This document shows, piece after piece, positions 18,380 through 27,900 of a stretch of 45,937 nt of DNA. Below the pieces are notes generated by a model. It worked only from the letters and a program-made list of their open reading frames with translations, had not been told where the DNA came from and did no database searches. Location: contig CAIRSA010000402.1 in NCBI GenBank assembly GCA_903881085.1, forward strand, positions 1-45,937. Direction: 5' to 3'. Within the stretch, counting starts at the first letter, position 1. Every line of letters begins with the position of its first letter. A program made the position numbers and the translations under genes. The stretch is from an uncultured Acidobacteriia bacterium (lineage in GTDB: Bacteria; Acidobacteriota; Terriglobia; Bryobacterales; Bryobacteraceae).

Positions 18380-18419
18380 GGAGGGCCCTGCGCTCAGGCG
18401 TGGGGCTCCTCTTCTTTTT
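18380..18419 (+). terminator. Probable intrinsic terminator after TonB receptor 1
   Basis: An imperfect GC-rich hairpin in which GGAG at 18380 pairs with CTCC at 18406 and GCCC with GGGC inside, followed by a T-rich tail (18410-18419). It overlaps the last codons of the convergent precorrin-2 dehydrogenase gene. Confidence 0.6.
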
Positions 18420-18849
18420 GCAGTGCCTGCCTGATTTTATCCCGCACCTTTACCGCGATTCGCGGATCCTTTCCTCCGGTTGATACAGCGATGTGGACGT
18501 CCTGCGCCCGATAGCGCGCGGGCACGAGGAACGTGCATTCTTCGGGTGCGTCGGCAATGTTGGCGGGGATGCCCAGTTTGGTCGCGGCCTGGGCCAGCCG
18601 CTGGTTGGTTTCGCGATGATTGGTTGCCGCGAATACCAGAGACTTGCCTTTCACATCGGCCGGGCGGGCCTTGCGAGCGAGGTAGCGGACGTCGAGCGCG
18701 GCGAAGGCGGTGTCGGTTTCGGGGGCAATAACGGTGACCACCGCGCCGGCTTCCAGCAGTGATTTTGTCTTGCGCAGCGCGACCTTGCCGGCGCCTGCCA
18801 CCAGAACCTTGCGGCCGCGTAAATCGAGGAAGATAGGGTACCAGGTCAT
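18394..18849 (-). CDS. Precorrin-2 dehydrogenase/sirohydrochlorin ferrochelatase domain protein (CysG N-terminal/Met8-like)
   Basis: A 151-residue single-domain NAD-dependent enzyme of siroheme synthesis. It oxidises precorrin-2 to sirohydrochlorin and may insert iron. The start YPIFLDLRGRKVLVAGAGKVALRK is the family signature, with the Rossmann loop GAGKVALRK at 19-27. VFAATNHRETNQRLA and NIADAPEECTFLVPA match the conserved mid-domain, and STGGKDPRIAVKVRDKI the end. It lacks the methyltransferase half found in CysG, so a separate uroporphyrinogen methyltransferase is expected elsewhere. Its start codon is only 23 bases from the divergent der start. Confidence 0.9.
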   Translation of the reverse strand: MTWYPIFLDLRGRKVLVAGAGKVALRKTKSLLEAGAVVTVIAPETDTAFAALDVRYLARKARPADVKGKSLVFAATNHRETNQRLAQAATKLGIPANIADAPEECTFLVPARYRAQDVHIAVSTGGKDPRIAVKVRDKIRQALQKEEEPHA

Positions 18850-18872
18850 GTGGATGCTATCATTGATGATAC

Positions 18873-20198
18873 ATGGCAGAGTCGGATGGTCTACCTACGA
18901 TTGTGATTGTGGGCAGACCCAACGTTGGGAAATCCACGCTTTTTAACGCATTAACGGGCACGCGGCGATCGATCGTCGGCGATGAACCTGGTATTACGCG
19001 TGACCGCATCCACGGCACAGCCGTGCATCGCGGACGTCATTTTGAGCTGATCGACACCGGCGGAATCATCCCCGACGATCAGGCACTCATCCCTACGCAG
19101 ATCCTGAAACAGGCGAAATTTGCCCTTGATAAGGCGATGCACATCATCTTCCTGATCAACGGGCGCACGGAAATCACAGGCGTGGACCGGGATCTGGCGC
19201 GCATGCTGTTGCGCACGGGAAAACCGATTACGCTGGCGGTGAACAAGATCGATACGCCGAAGAGCGACAATCTGATCAACGAGTTTTTCGGTCTGGGAAT
19301 TAAGGATGTGTTCGCCGTTTCGGCAGAGCATCGCGTAGGCATCGAAGAGTTGTTGGAACACGTGACCGCAGAGATTGAGGGCGTTAACCCACCGGAAGAG
19401 GACGTCAAAGTCGAGAAGCCGACGAAGATCAAAATTGCGATCATCGGGCGGCCGAACGTCGGCAAATCGACGTTGTTGAATGCGCTGGTCGGCGAGGATC
19501 GGGCGATTGTTTCGCCGATCGCTGGAACCACGCGCGACGCCGTTGACGAGACGGTTGAGAAAGACGGCGTAGAGTTCGTGTTCGTCGATACGGCGGGCAT
19601 TCGGCGCAAGGGCAAGACGACGGAGATGGCCGAAAAGCTGAGCGTGGTGATGGCACGGCGCCACATCCGCATGGCACACGTAGTGTTGATCGTGGTGGAT
19701 TCCACAGAGGGCATGGTGGGGTCTGATGCCACGGTGGCCGGCTACGCTCACGAAGAAGGCCGGGCGATTATCATCTGCGTTAACAAGTGGGACGCGGCGC
19801 CAGATAAGAACAAGGCGAAGTTCACGCAGGAAGTTCGCGACAACATGAAGTTCCTGGAGTACGCGCAGGTGGCCTTCATGTCGGCCAAGACGGGCATCGG
19901 CGTGAAGAACCTCTACGGGATGGTTTTAAGCGCTTACACCGAGGCTTCGAAGCGCATCGGCACTGGCGCGTTGAACCGCTTTGCGGCAACGCTGAACTTC
20001 GAACCGGAAGTGAAGGTGAAGTACATGACGCAGGCGAGCATTCGCCCGCCCATGTTTGTCATCTTTACAGACAAGAAGAAGGACATGCACTTCTCACTGG
20101 AGCGCAACCTGATGAACCGGATCCGCAAGGAGTTCGGCTTCGCGGGTACTCCGATCGTCGTCAAGACGAAGGCGCGCGATCCAAAGAAGCGGACGTAG
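18873..20198 (+). CDS. der: Ribosome biogenesis GTPase Der (EngA)
   Basis: A 441-residue tandem-GTPase protein needed for 50S ribosomal subunit assembly. Two G domains are clear: the first P-loop is GRPNVGKST (14-22) with DTGG for G3 and NKID for G4; the second P-loop is GRPNVGKST (~193-201) with DTAGIRRKGK and NKWD. The C-terminal KH-like domain (about 355-441) follows. Length and order are normal for Der. No Shine-Dalgarno is visible before the ATG, and a TATCAT -10-like box lies ten bases upstream, so the transcript may be leaderless or nearly so. Confidence 0.96.
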   Translation: MAESDGLPTIVIVGRPNVGKSTLFNALTGTRRSIVGDEPGITRDRIHGTAVHRGRHFELIDTGGIIPDDQALIPTQILKQAKFALDKAMHIIFLINGRTEITGVDRDLARMLLRTGKPITLAVNKIDTPKSDNLINEFFGLGIKDVFAVSAEHRVGIEELLEHVTAEIEGVNPPEEDVKVEKPTKIKIAIIGRPNVGKSTLLNALVGEDRAIVSPIAGTTRDAVDETVEKDGVEFVFVDTAGIRRKGKTTEMAEKLSVVMARRHIRMAHVVLIVVDSTEGMVGSDATVAGYAHEEGRAIIICVNKWDAAPDKNKAKFTQEVRDNMKFLEYAQVAFMSAKTGIGVKNLYGMVLSAYTEASKRIGTGALNRFAATLNFEPEVKVKYMTQASIRPPMFVIFTDKKKDMHFSLERNLMNRIRKEFGFAGTPIVVKTKARDPKKRT

Positions 20199-20203
20199 GA
20201 CCT

Positions 20204-20479
20204 TCAGCGCCTGGACTGGCGGTGTGCTCCACCGCCAAGCCCACCCATATCAACCACTACGGCCAGAAGCAGCCAGATCAAATTGGACCCCGATAAGGCC
20301 ATGCCGCTATTGATTTCCCACGCATAGACAAGCATCGTGAGCGGCAGAAACAGGAAGCCGATAATCGGCACCAGCATGCCCTCAGGGAAGGCGCGTTGCA
20401 GGTAGTTGGATGAGAACCACGTCAGCACAATGGCAACGCGGGGAAACGCAAGCACGATCAATAGCAGCAGGCAGGGCAT
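20204..20479 (-). CDS. Small integral membrane protein of unknown function
   Basis: A 91-residue hydrophobic protein with three likely membrane helices: about 1-24 (PCLLLLIVLAFPRVAIVLTWF), 34-53 (GMLVPIIGFLFLPLTMLVYAW) and 63-82 (SNLIWLLLAVVVDMGGLGGG). The short N-terminal FPRVAIVL and the central FLFLPLTMLVYAW resemble small conserved bacterial membrane proteins; no function is known to me. It lies seven bases downstream of the YXWGXW protein gene on the same strand, probably one transcript, and converges on der. Confidence 0.68.
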   Translation of the reverse strand: MPCLLLLIVLAFPRVAIVLTWFSSNYLQRAFPEGMLVPIIGFLFLPLTMLVYAWEINSGMALSGSNLIWLLLAVVVDMGGLGGGAHRQSRR

Positions 20480-20486
20480 TTTGCAT

Positions 20487-20780
20487 CTACCTCCAGTGGC
20501 CTTCTACCAGAACATAACCGCCACCGCGTCGCACGTAATGGTGAGCTACCCAGCGGCCGTGCGGGCGCGGAGGCTGTTCCCATCTGCCGCCGTTCCACGC
20601 ATAGGCGTTCCCGTCCCAGCGCTGATAGCCAGACACCCAAACATGCTGGCGACTGGGCCTCGCGTCACGGTGCTCCATAACAACGCGTGGCGGGCGGATA
20701 CGGATCACGATTTCGGCCGATAGAGAACTCAAGGTAAGCGCACCCAGGAAGACAAGTCCCAGGCATCGATTGAAAATCAT
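20487..20780 (-). CDS. YXWGXW repeat-containing secreted protein
   Basis: A 97-residue protein with a signal peptide (about 1-22) and a tyrosine/tryptophan-rich mature part. WVSGYQRWDGNAYAWNGGRWE and the terminal VLVEGHWR match the YXWGXW repeat family, small periplasmic or surface proteins of unknown function. AAGGAG about six bases before the ATG supports the start. Forms a unit with the small membrane protein downstream. Confidence 0.78.
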   Translation of the reverse strand: MIFNRCLGLVFLGALTLSSLSAEIVIRIRPPRVVMEHRDARPSRQHVWVSGYQRWDGNAYAWNGGRWEQPPRPHGRWVAHHYVRRGGGYVLVEGHWR

Positions 20781-20969
20781 TGTAACTCCTTGCAGATGCT
20801 TTTATCCAGACTGTTGCGCTTTGAAGATGCAGTTGGATGGCCCACAAAAAGGCGCGTATTTCAGCAATAACCCGTGCCGCTTTGACCTTTGCCGGTCAGC
20901 AGACCATACGTGGTCATTTCTTCTGTTTCGCGCGGAGGACAGCTTCCGCCAGATAAGGTTGTCCCAAAT

Positions 20970-22760
20970 CTACCGCAGCGCTTCCTTCAGCCACTGCCGC
21001 ACTTCGCGCCGCTCGGGAATATCGCGCAGCGTCCAGGCGTCGTTGTGGTTACGGAATTCCAAGGTGCGGAAGGTGAACCGGCCTTGGATGCCAACCTCGG
21101 TCAGGTACTGGTTGGTTGCCTGCACCGAATTCTCGTGAATGATGAACTGCGGGCGGCCGTTCAGGCGCTTGAGGCGAGCGAGGGCAGATGCGCTATCGCT
21201 GTCAGGATACGGCCAGGTGCGGACGCCGTCGTAATGGCTATAGGGAATGAACGCCCGCCACAGTTTGGCGATCTGGTCATCGTGCAGGCCGATGAAATTA
21301 CATGCGATGGCGCCGCGTGAAAAGCCTGCCAGCACGATGCGCTGCGGGTCGCCGCCGAAACGATCGATCACCATGGCGACGGCGTCCTTCGCATATTGGA
21401 CAGTCGCGTCGACATCGCCCCACCAGATCTCCTGATTCCGTTTTTCGGCACTATTAACATAGGGCAGGCAGAGCCAGATGAACTCGCGGCCGCCGCTGAT
21501 GCCGTAGCCGAGCCGGCTGCCCTCAACCGTACCTTCTGAAACATCGCCGTAATCGTTCTTGAAGTTGCCGTTGCCTGCGTATTCAACGATCACTGGATAA
21601 TTGCGGCCGGGCTTCCAATCGGTGGGCAGATAGAGCAGGTGATGTACGCGGGTGCCGCTGTACTGCGGCAATGCTTGACTGACGCGCTTACCAGCGGCAG
21701 GCGCGGAATTTACGACGGGCGGAATCTGCAGGTCGGGCGCAATGCTCGCGATGTCGGGGTACTTCGCAGGCAGCCAGCGTTTGGCGATGACAAGCGCCAT
21801 CGATCCTGCCACAGTGACCACTTCATACTTGCCCTGCGCGCCGATCAACTGATGCGCAGCCCACGGCTCCAGGCCGTATTCGGTGGTGAGCCAGCGCACC
21901 ATATCGGTTGTCGCCATTTGCAAAGCGCGGTCGAGCGAGCTGACGAACTCGGGCTGCGCTCCAACGCTGATGATCGAATCCGCCGTCACCACGCGTGGTC
22001 CGCTGACAGCGGCCTTCTTGACCACACGAACGGAGAACTCCACATCCATCGAGGTCTCAACGCCGGTGCCAGTCGGCTCGCCATCGGCTTGCAGCGCGTG
22101 GCCGTCGCCCATGAAGAGGTAGGCGCCCTCGTGCGAGACGGGCAGGATGACCGTGGCGCCTTCGCCGATGCGGTTGTAGTCGAGATTGCCGCCATAGCTA
22201 CCGGCAGGCGTTGAGGTGGGCGCGAAGTCTCCGGCGGGTGCGACACCCACGCAGCCCAACATCGGTCGAACGGGAAATTCGAGTTTCGTCTTGGCGCTGT
22301 TAGGCTCGCGCAGTCGCACGGTGTTGCGCTCCAGATCGATGTCCCACGGGATGATTGACGAGCTGCCTTTGCGAATAATGTCGGGCTTGTATTTGTTGGG
22401 GTAGAGGCCTTCGATGGATTCAGGAGTTTGCGAGAACAGGCCGAGGCGATACGCACTGTAGCCCCAATTGCGATTGAGGCGCATGCGATGAAATGTCACT
22501 TCGATGGCGTCGCCGCGCTGAGCCCCTTCGATGAAGAAGGGGCCATTGAGCGGGTTGCCTGGTTCGGGGTGGCGATGCTCGCTCTTTTCGTCCTGGCCGC
22601 CGGAATCGAGCGTGCGAGTGAACACATGCTGGCCCGGTTGGATGCGCTTCAGAATCGGATGCGCGTGCGAGAACATGCGGTAATAGACGTCCGGCTTCAC
22701 ATCGATCGGTTGGGCGTGTAGGCCGCTGGAAAGCAGCAGGACGAGCAGCGCCGGCTTCAT
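20970..22760 (-). CDS. Acetamidase/formamidase-like domain fused to alpha/beta-hydrolase
   Basis: A 596-residue exported protein with a signal peptide (1-16). Residues about 20-345 resemble the acetamidase/formamidase (FmdA_AmdA) fold: RTLDSGGQ, NPLNGPFFIEGAQRGDAIEV, PMLGCVGVAP, SYGGNLDYNRIGEGATVILPVSHEGAYLFMGDGHA. Residues ~375-596 form an esterase-like alpha/beta-hydrolase: the nucleophile elbow GFSRGA has Ser481, and a late His572 in RNHND could complete the triad. One polypeptide could therefore cleave an amide and an ester. The substrate is unknown. The gene starts two bases after a DinB-family gene, so the two are probably co-translated. Confidence 0.8.
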   Translation of the reverse strand: MKPALLVLLLSSGLHAQPIDVKPDVYYRMFSHAHPILKRIQPGQHVFTRTLDSGGQDEKSEHRHPEPGNPLNGPFFIEGAQRGDAIEVTFHRMRLNRNWGYSAYRLGLFSQTPESIEGLYPNKYKPDIIRKGSSSIIPWDIDLERNTVRLREPNSAKTKLEFPVRPMLGCVGVAPAGDFAPTSTPAGSYGGNLDYNRIGEGATVILPVSHEGAYLFMGDGHALQADGEPTGTGVETSMDVEFSVRVVKKAAVSGPRVVTADSIISVGAQPEFVSSLDRALQMATTDMVRWLTTEYGLEPWAAHQLIGAQGKYEVVTVAGSMALVIAKRWLPAKYPDIASIAPDLQIPPVVNSAPAAGKRVSQALPQYSGTRVHHLLYLPTDWKPGRNYPVIVEYAGNGNFKNDYGDVSEGTVEGSRLGYGISGGREFIWLCLPYVNSAEKRNQEIWWGDVDATVQYAKDAVAMVIDRFGGDPQRIVLAGFSRGAIACNFIGLHDDQIAKLWRAFIPYSHYDGVRTWPYPDSDSASALARLKRLNGRPQFIIHENSVQATNQYLTEVGIQGRFTFRTLEFRNHNDAWTLRDIPERREVRQWLKEALR

Positions 22761-22762
22761 AG

Positions 22763-23314
22763 TTAGTTACCTGCCTGGGCCGCCTTCATCTGCGCGATGC
22801 GTTCCTGCATGTGGCGCGTCAGGTGGGGCGTTTGGCCAAGGATGCGCTCAATCAGCATGAGCTGGCCGCGATGATGCATCTCGTGCTCTTTGGCCGACAT
22901 CACCATTTCGAAGCGCGACTTCGACGGGGGCACCATGCCTGCCGGATATTCCACGCGCTCAGCGAGGAACTCTTCCGATGCGCCTTCAAGCAGGGCAGCG
23001 AACTTTTCGCCGCTGTCGCGCAGCATCTGGATCAGTTCCGCTTTCGTGCGCGGCTTGGCTTCCTCGGCCATAACGCCGCCCATGAAGGCGAAGAAATCGA
23101 AGCCCACCAGCGTGGTGAGCCGTTGTTCGAACTGCACCAGTTCCGCCACGCGCGAGCCAAGCGCTATGTGAGCCAGCGTGGCGGCGACGGTGCGCGATTC
23201 GGGCGAGGCCTGGAAGCCGTAATGGTCTTCGGGGATCTCTTCGGCGATTTTGATAGTATTTTCACGAACGGTGCGGAACGACGCCGCGAGCTCTTTGGCT
23301 CCGTAATAAGTCAT
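22763..23314 (-). CDS. DinB family protein (putative metal-dependent thiol transferase fold)
   Basis: A 183-residue four-helix-bundle protein of the DinB/YfiT superfamily. The likely metal triad is His49 (ATLAHIAL), His144 and His148 (KEHEMHHRGQL). The family contains thiol-dependent transferases and hydrolases and, despite the name, is unrelated to DNA polymerase IV. It is followed after two bases by the amidase-esterase fusion gene on the same strand, suggesting a shared detoxification or secondary-metabolite function; this is inference. Confidence 0.85.
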   Translation of the reverse strand: MTYYGAKELAASFRTVRENTIKIAEEIPEDHYGFQASPESRTVAATLAHIALGSRVAELVQFEQRLTTLVGFDFFAFMGGVMAEEAKPRTKAELIQMLRDSGEKFAALLEGASEEFLAERVEYPAGMVPPSKSRFEMVMSAKEHEMHHRGQLMLIERILGQTPHLTRHMQERIAQMKAAQAGN

Positions 23315-23419
23315 AGTAGTGCTCCTAAAGTTTTATTTGGTGGGACTTGCCCATTTTAACTTGGATGCGGTTGAAACGGTTTTCGATCCGATTTTGTTAC
23401 CCTGAGGAGGTCTTGCTTT

Positions 23420-24262
23420 TTGTTTCGGAGGAGAGCGAAAACTTTGCAGAGTTGGCACCGTAAGCCATCCTATTTAATTTTGTTGGCGTTGCCCGTTATT
23501 GGGCCGTTTTGTTGGTCGCAGGACGCCGCGGGGTGCAAGGATTCACCCTTGATCCAGCGCTTTCCCGGTAGCGTAATCACTTTTTGCAAGGACCAGGCGG
23601 ACGACAAGTTCGTCTTCACTTTGGACAAGTCACCAAGCAAGGCCGTTGCTGGGGAACACCATAGGATTGAATACACCTTTCCGAATACAGCGAGCAAGGC
23701 GCAGGTGGTGCGCAATCTCAACACGGGGCTGCGCAGGGCCGGGTACAAGATGGTTTATGATTCCGGCGACTACGACGATTTCACCGGACGCATGGGCAAG
23801 ACCTGGATCCAGATCGAAAGCAGCAGCAGCGGCAAGATTCGCGAAACAATCGTCGTAGAGACGGCGCTTTCGCAGGACGTGGTTGCAAATGCTGCGGATC
23901 TTTCTGGTGGGCTGACGACTGCGGGGCATACTGTTGTGAATGGAATTCTTTTCGACACCGGCAAGTCCGAGGTAAAGCCCGAATCCGCAGCCGCACTGGA
24001 TGAGGTTTCGAAGCTGCTAAAAGCGGATGCCAAGCTCAAGCTGTATGTGGTCGGCCATACCGACAATGTGGGCGCACTGGCGGGCAAGCTGGAGCTTTCC
24101 AAACAGCGGGCGGCAGCGGTGATTCAGATGTTGGTAACCAGGTATGGAGTGAGCGCGGAGCGCTTGTCGCCGTTTGGAAATGTGCCTTATGCGCCCATGA
24201 CTTCCAATGAGAGCGAAGATGGGCGGACGCAGAATCGGCGGGTTGAACTGGTGCAGCAGTAG
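23420..24262 (+). CDS. OmpA family outer-membrane protein
   Basis: A 280-residue envelope protein. A hydrophobic export signal (about 17-33) is followed by a ~130-residue domain I do not recognise and a C-terminal OmpA peptidoglycan-binding domain (about 170-280): GILFDTGKSEVKPES, VVGHTDNVG, LSKQRAAAVIQML, GNVPYAP and QNRRVEL. It would tether the outer membrane to the cell wall. The start is a TTG; two candidates (23420 and 23444) both have strong GGAGG-type Shine-Dalgarno sequences upstream, and the first gives a positively charged leader. Confidence 0.85.
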   Translation: MFRRRAKTLQSWHRKPSYLILLALPVIGPFCWSQDAAGCKDSPLIQRFPGSVITFCKDQADDKFVFTLDKSPSKAVAGEHHRIEYTFPNTASKAQVVRNLNTGLRRAGYKMVYDSGDYDDFTGRMGKTWIQIESSSSGKIRETIVVETALSQDVVANAADLSGGLTTAGHTVVNGILFDTGKSEVKPESAAALDEVSKLLKADAKLKLYVVGHTDNVGALAGKLELSKQRAAAVIQMLVTRYGVSAERLSPFGNVPYAPMTSNESEDGRTQNRRVELVQQ

Positions 24263-24345
24263 GCGGGGGCGGGCTCGTTGTTTCGAGGTTGATACTGGCC
24301 AAGGAGCAACTGATAAGCATAAACTGGGACTGGAAGGACAAACTT

Positions 24346-24582
24346 ATGGACAAAGCATACGTCGATTGGACATCGTGCCCATTGGTGGAAGTAGATCCAA
24401 AGCGTGTTGGAGGCCGGCCCGTGCTCAAAGGAACACGCATGCCTGCCGACGACATTCTGGCCAACTACGATTACGGCGTCTCCATTGCGGAAATCGCCGA
24501 GCAATTTCGAATCGAGCCTGCGATTCTGCGAGAGCTGCTTAGCTACGCGGAAAGGCTCTACCCGGCTGCACATACTGTTTGA
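24346..24582 (+). CDS. DUF433 antitoxin (VapB45-like)
   Basis: A 78-residue DUF433 protein: VEVDPKRVGGRPVLKGTRMPADDILANYDYG followed by the helix-turn-helix SIAEIAEQFRI. DUF433 proteins pair with PIN-like DUF5615 toxins. The ATG at 24346 has GGAAGGA about seven bases upstream; a TTG 57 bases further up is less likely. Its 3' end overlaps the start of the toxin gene by 17 bases in another frame. Confidence 0.85.
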   Translation: MDKAYVDWTSCPLVEVDPKRVGGRPVLKGTRMPADDILANYDYGVSIAEIAEQFRIEPAILRELLSYAERLYPAAHTV

Positions 24583-24907
24583 TAAGAACGTGCCCTACGG
24601 TGTGGCGCGATTCCTGCGCGAACACGATATCGAGATGGCCGAGGATCGGGGTTGGGCTCGCATTGTAAATGGAGAACTGATCAAGGCCGCCGAAGAGGCC
24701 GGATTCGAGCTGGTCGTAACGGCAGATCAGAACATCGTCTATCAGCAGAATATGAAGAACCGGAGGGTCGCGCTCATCGTACTTGGTTCTAATATTTGGC
24801 CAATCGTGCGGGATCATGGAACGCGGATATTGGAAAGCATTCAAGCTGCCTCCAGCGGGAGCTACGCCTTCATTGAAATGAAAGTGCCGCCGAAATCGCG
24901 GAAATAA
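24566..24907 (+). CDS. DUF5615 PIN-like toxin, probable CTG start
   Basis: A ~113-residue PIN-like RNase of the DUF5615 family, the expected partner of the DUF433 protein. The conserved N-terminus reads LHILFDKNVP (homologues usually begin M-x-LLDENVP) and contains the first catalytic Asp at residue 6; VVTADQN supplies a second acidic site. No ATG, GTG or TTG occurs at the conserved N-terminus; the codon there is CTG (24566-24568), with GGAAAGG about ten bases upstream. The nearest standard in-frame start (TTG 24404) lies far inside the antitoxin gene and would add an unrelated 54-residue leader. Translation is probably coupled to the antitoxin. Confidence 0.78.
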   Translation: MHILFDKNVPYGVARFLREHDIEMAEDRGWARIVNGELIKAAEEAGFELVVTADQNIVYQQNMKNRRVALIVLGSNIWPIVRDHGTRILESIQAASSGSYAFIEMKVPPKSRK

Positions 24908-24994
24908 GCGCCATCCGAAATTTTGACTTTCCGACGCAAGGCATTTCGAATCGCCGAACGATCAAATCAGTTGAACTTGGGAAGGCTCTCAGCC

Positions 24995-27900
24995 CTAAAA
25001 ATACAGCTTCGCGCCCAACTGCATGATGCGCGGATTACCCGCCGCGGTGAACGATCCGAAGCTGGCATTCACCTGATTTCCACTCGTATCGAAGCGAGCC
25101 GTCGTATCCAGCCCGGTGAACTGCGTGTGGTTGAACGCGTTGTAGAACTCAAACCGCAGCTGCAAATGCACCGGCTCCTTGATCGGGAAGTTCTTGAACA
25201 CCGCGACATCGAAGTTGTTGATGCCGGGTCCACGAATCTCAGTCTTCGCCGCATTCCCCACCGTGCCGATAGCAGGCAACTTGAACACGCTGGTGTTGAA
25301 GTTCTGCGAGAAGGTGCGGTCGCTCTTGGCCAGAATCGGATTGCCGGTCACCACGATGCGCGGGCCGTCCGTCGGAGATCCGGTGATGTCGGTTGCCGTC
25401 ACCTGCGAGAAGCCGACACCCAGCGGCGTGCCGCTGACAAAGCTGGTGATGCCTGAAAGCTGCCATCCGGTGGTCGCAATGCGTGCCAGCGTGGACTTCG
25501 AGCGCAAGCCTGGAATATCCCACAAGTAATTGATCTTGGCGACGTGCGTGCGGTCGTAAGAGGCCAGCCCGTAATTCCAGATTCGTGCGGGAATCAGCGA
25601 ACTGACATTAACGAAATCGGTATCGTTGTAGTCCAGGGCTTTGGACCAAGTCCAAGATCCGCCGAACTGCATGCCCTTGGCGAAGCGCCGGTTCACACTG
25701 GTCTGCAGCGAATGATACGTGGAACTGCTGCCCCATTCGCGCATACTGACATCGGTGTATCCAGGGTAGGGCCGTAAAAACGCTGAGGGCAATGGCACCT
25801 TCGTATTCGTCGGGTCGGCATTGGCCGCCGCAAAATCGGCGCCAAATGGAACCGATGCGAGGTTGCGTTGCCACGGCAGATGACGGCCGAGTGCGCCGGC
25901 GTAGCCTACATCGACCACAGTACCCCAGCCGATATTGCGCTGGATCGAGAAGCTCATGTTCATCACCATCGGCGCACGGCTGTTCTTGTCGAGCCCGATG
26001 ATGCTTTGCGGGAATTGGAAGCCGGGGGCGGCGAGCAACTGGTTGAGGTTTCCGAATGCGATGGTGGGCGTGGAAACAAACGGTGCCTGCGCCGCAAGCA
26101 ATCGCATCAATTGGAAATCCTGGAGGTTGTAGAACATGCCGAAACCGCCGCGAATCGCGGTCTTGCCGTTGCCGAACGGATCATAGGCGAAGCCCAGGCG
26201 CGGGCCCCATTGCAGGCCCGGACTGTTGGTTAGTCCGCGCGGCACGGACTTATCCGTGGCAACCTGCAGTCCGTTATAAATACTGCCTGCGCCCGGAGCA
26301 CTGGCGCCAATGAGCGACGCGGCGTAGGTTGTGCCTGTGCGCGGATCGATGCCGATGCGTTTGCCTCCAACGATAGTAGGCATGATCAGGTGCACGGCTT
26401 GTTTCGGATCGTACAACGACGGCGAAAAACTGGAAGCCTGGCCGTTGATTTCATACATGGGCTCAATCAGCGTGAAACGAATACCGGCATCGATGGTCAG
26501 CTTCTTCGATACCTTCCAGTTGTCTTGTACAAACCATTCCACATCGTTGATATTCACTTTCTCATATGGCCGGGAGGTGGCTTCGGTATATGAGTTGAAC
26601 ACGCCCAGAGCCGCGTTGCCGAAGGCGTAGCCGCTATCGAGCGGATTGTTCGCATTGGTGCCGAAATCGATAGCGCCATTGAACGTGATTGGCACCTGCG
26701 CGCCGCGCTGGCTGCGGTTGATGAACACACCGGCCTTGATGATGTGGGAGCCTGCAATCTTTGTGATGTTATCGACGAAATTGGCGATGTTGAGGTTTTG
26801 GTCGAGCGGCGTCCGCCCGTCCATATTGAGGTTGACAGCGCCCGTTACGCCGCCGAAAGTGACATTCGGAATCAGGCCCAGCGGGTTGGCGCTGGGATAG
26901 AGTTGGCCAAGCTTGAAGCCCACGTTATTGCGCTGGTTGCTCAACAAGTCGGCATTCGAAATGATTTCGTTCTCCGGCCGCCGGGTAAGTCCAACGGTAA
27001 ATTCATTGATCAGAGTCGGTGAGATGATTTTCTGATAGTGCCCCACCAACACCGTTCCAATGGTGGAATACGTACGAGTCAATTGCGGCCAGTTTGCGTT
27101 TGATGTCGGCAGTCCCAAGGCGCCGGTCTCATTGTCATGGTGGCGCGAGAAGGTGAAGCTCACAAGGTCTTTTGATGTGACGGCATAGTCGATTTTCAAG
27201 GTGTGCATCAACTGAGGAGTTGTTGTGATGCTTTGGTTCACGAAGTTATAGCGGCCGGATGATACGGTCCGGTTGAGGAAGTTCGGCAGCGGGAAAAAAT
27301 TGAGGAGGGCAATTCCATTGGGGTCGATGCGACTGGCCGGAATCACGTTTCCGGCAAAGGGCGTCCCGTTGGTTGGGTCCTTCACTGGTATCTGCTTGTT
27401 GTTGAGGTCGACGCTTTGAGAAAAATCCCCTTTGCGCTCCAGCGCTGTGGGAACGGTAACCTGGTTCACCGGTTGTGAGGTTTTTTCAGGCCAATACTCC
27501 TGCGACCAGAAGAAGAACAGCTTGTTGCGCAGGCTGGGCATTACTTTGGGAATGAAAACGGGACCGCCGATGGTGTAGTCGAGCGTGTTGAAGCGGTACA
27601 GCGGCCGCGCAATGCCCACGCGATTGCTGAAGAAGTTGTTGGCGTTGTAGTCTTCATTGCGGTTGAAGTAGGAGCCGGAGCCGTGAAACTGCTTGCCGCC
27701 TGACTTGGTAATCAGTTCAACCGTGCCCCCGGACATGCGGCCATATTCAGCCTGGTAGTTGCTGACCAGCACTTTTACTTCTGACACGGCGTCCATGCTG
27801 ACGCTGATGGCGCTCGATGTGTTGTTGCCGATATCAGAGATCGCCATGCCGTCAACAGTGAGGTTGGCCGTATTGTTGCGGCCGCCCATGATGTTCGGCG

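Noticed and set aside
18951..19751. Long minus-strand frame (266 codons)
   Set aside because: Antisense to der, whose motifs are unambiguous.
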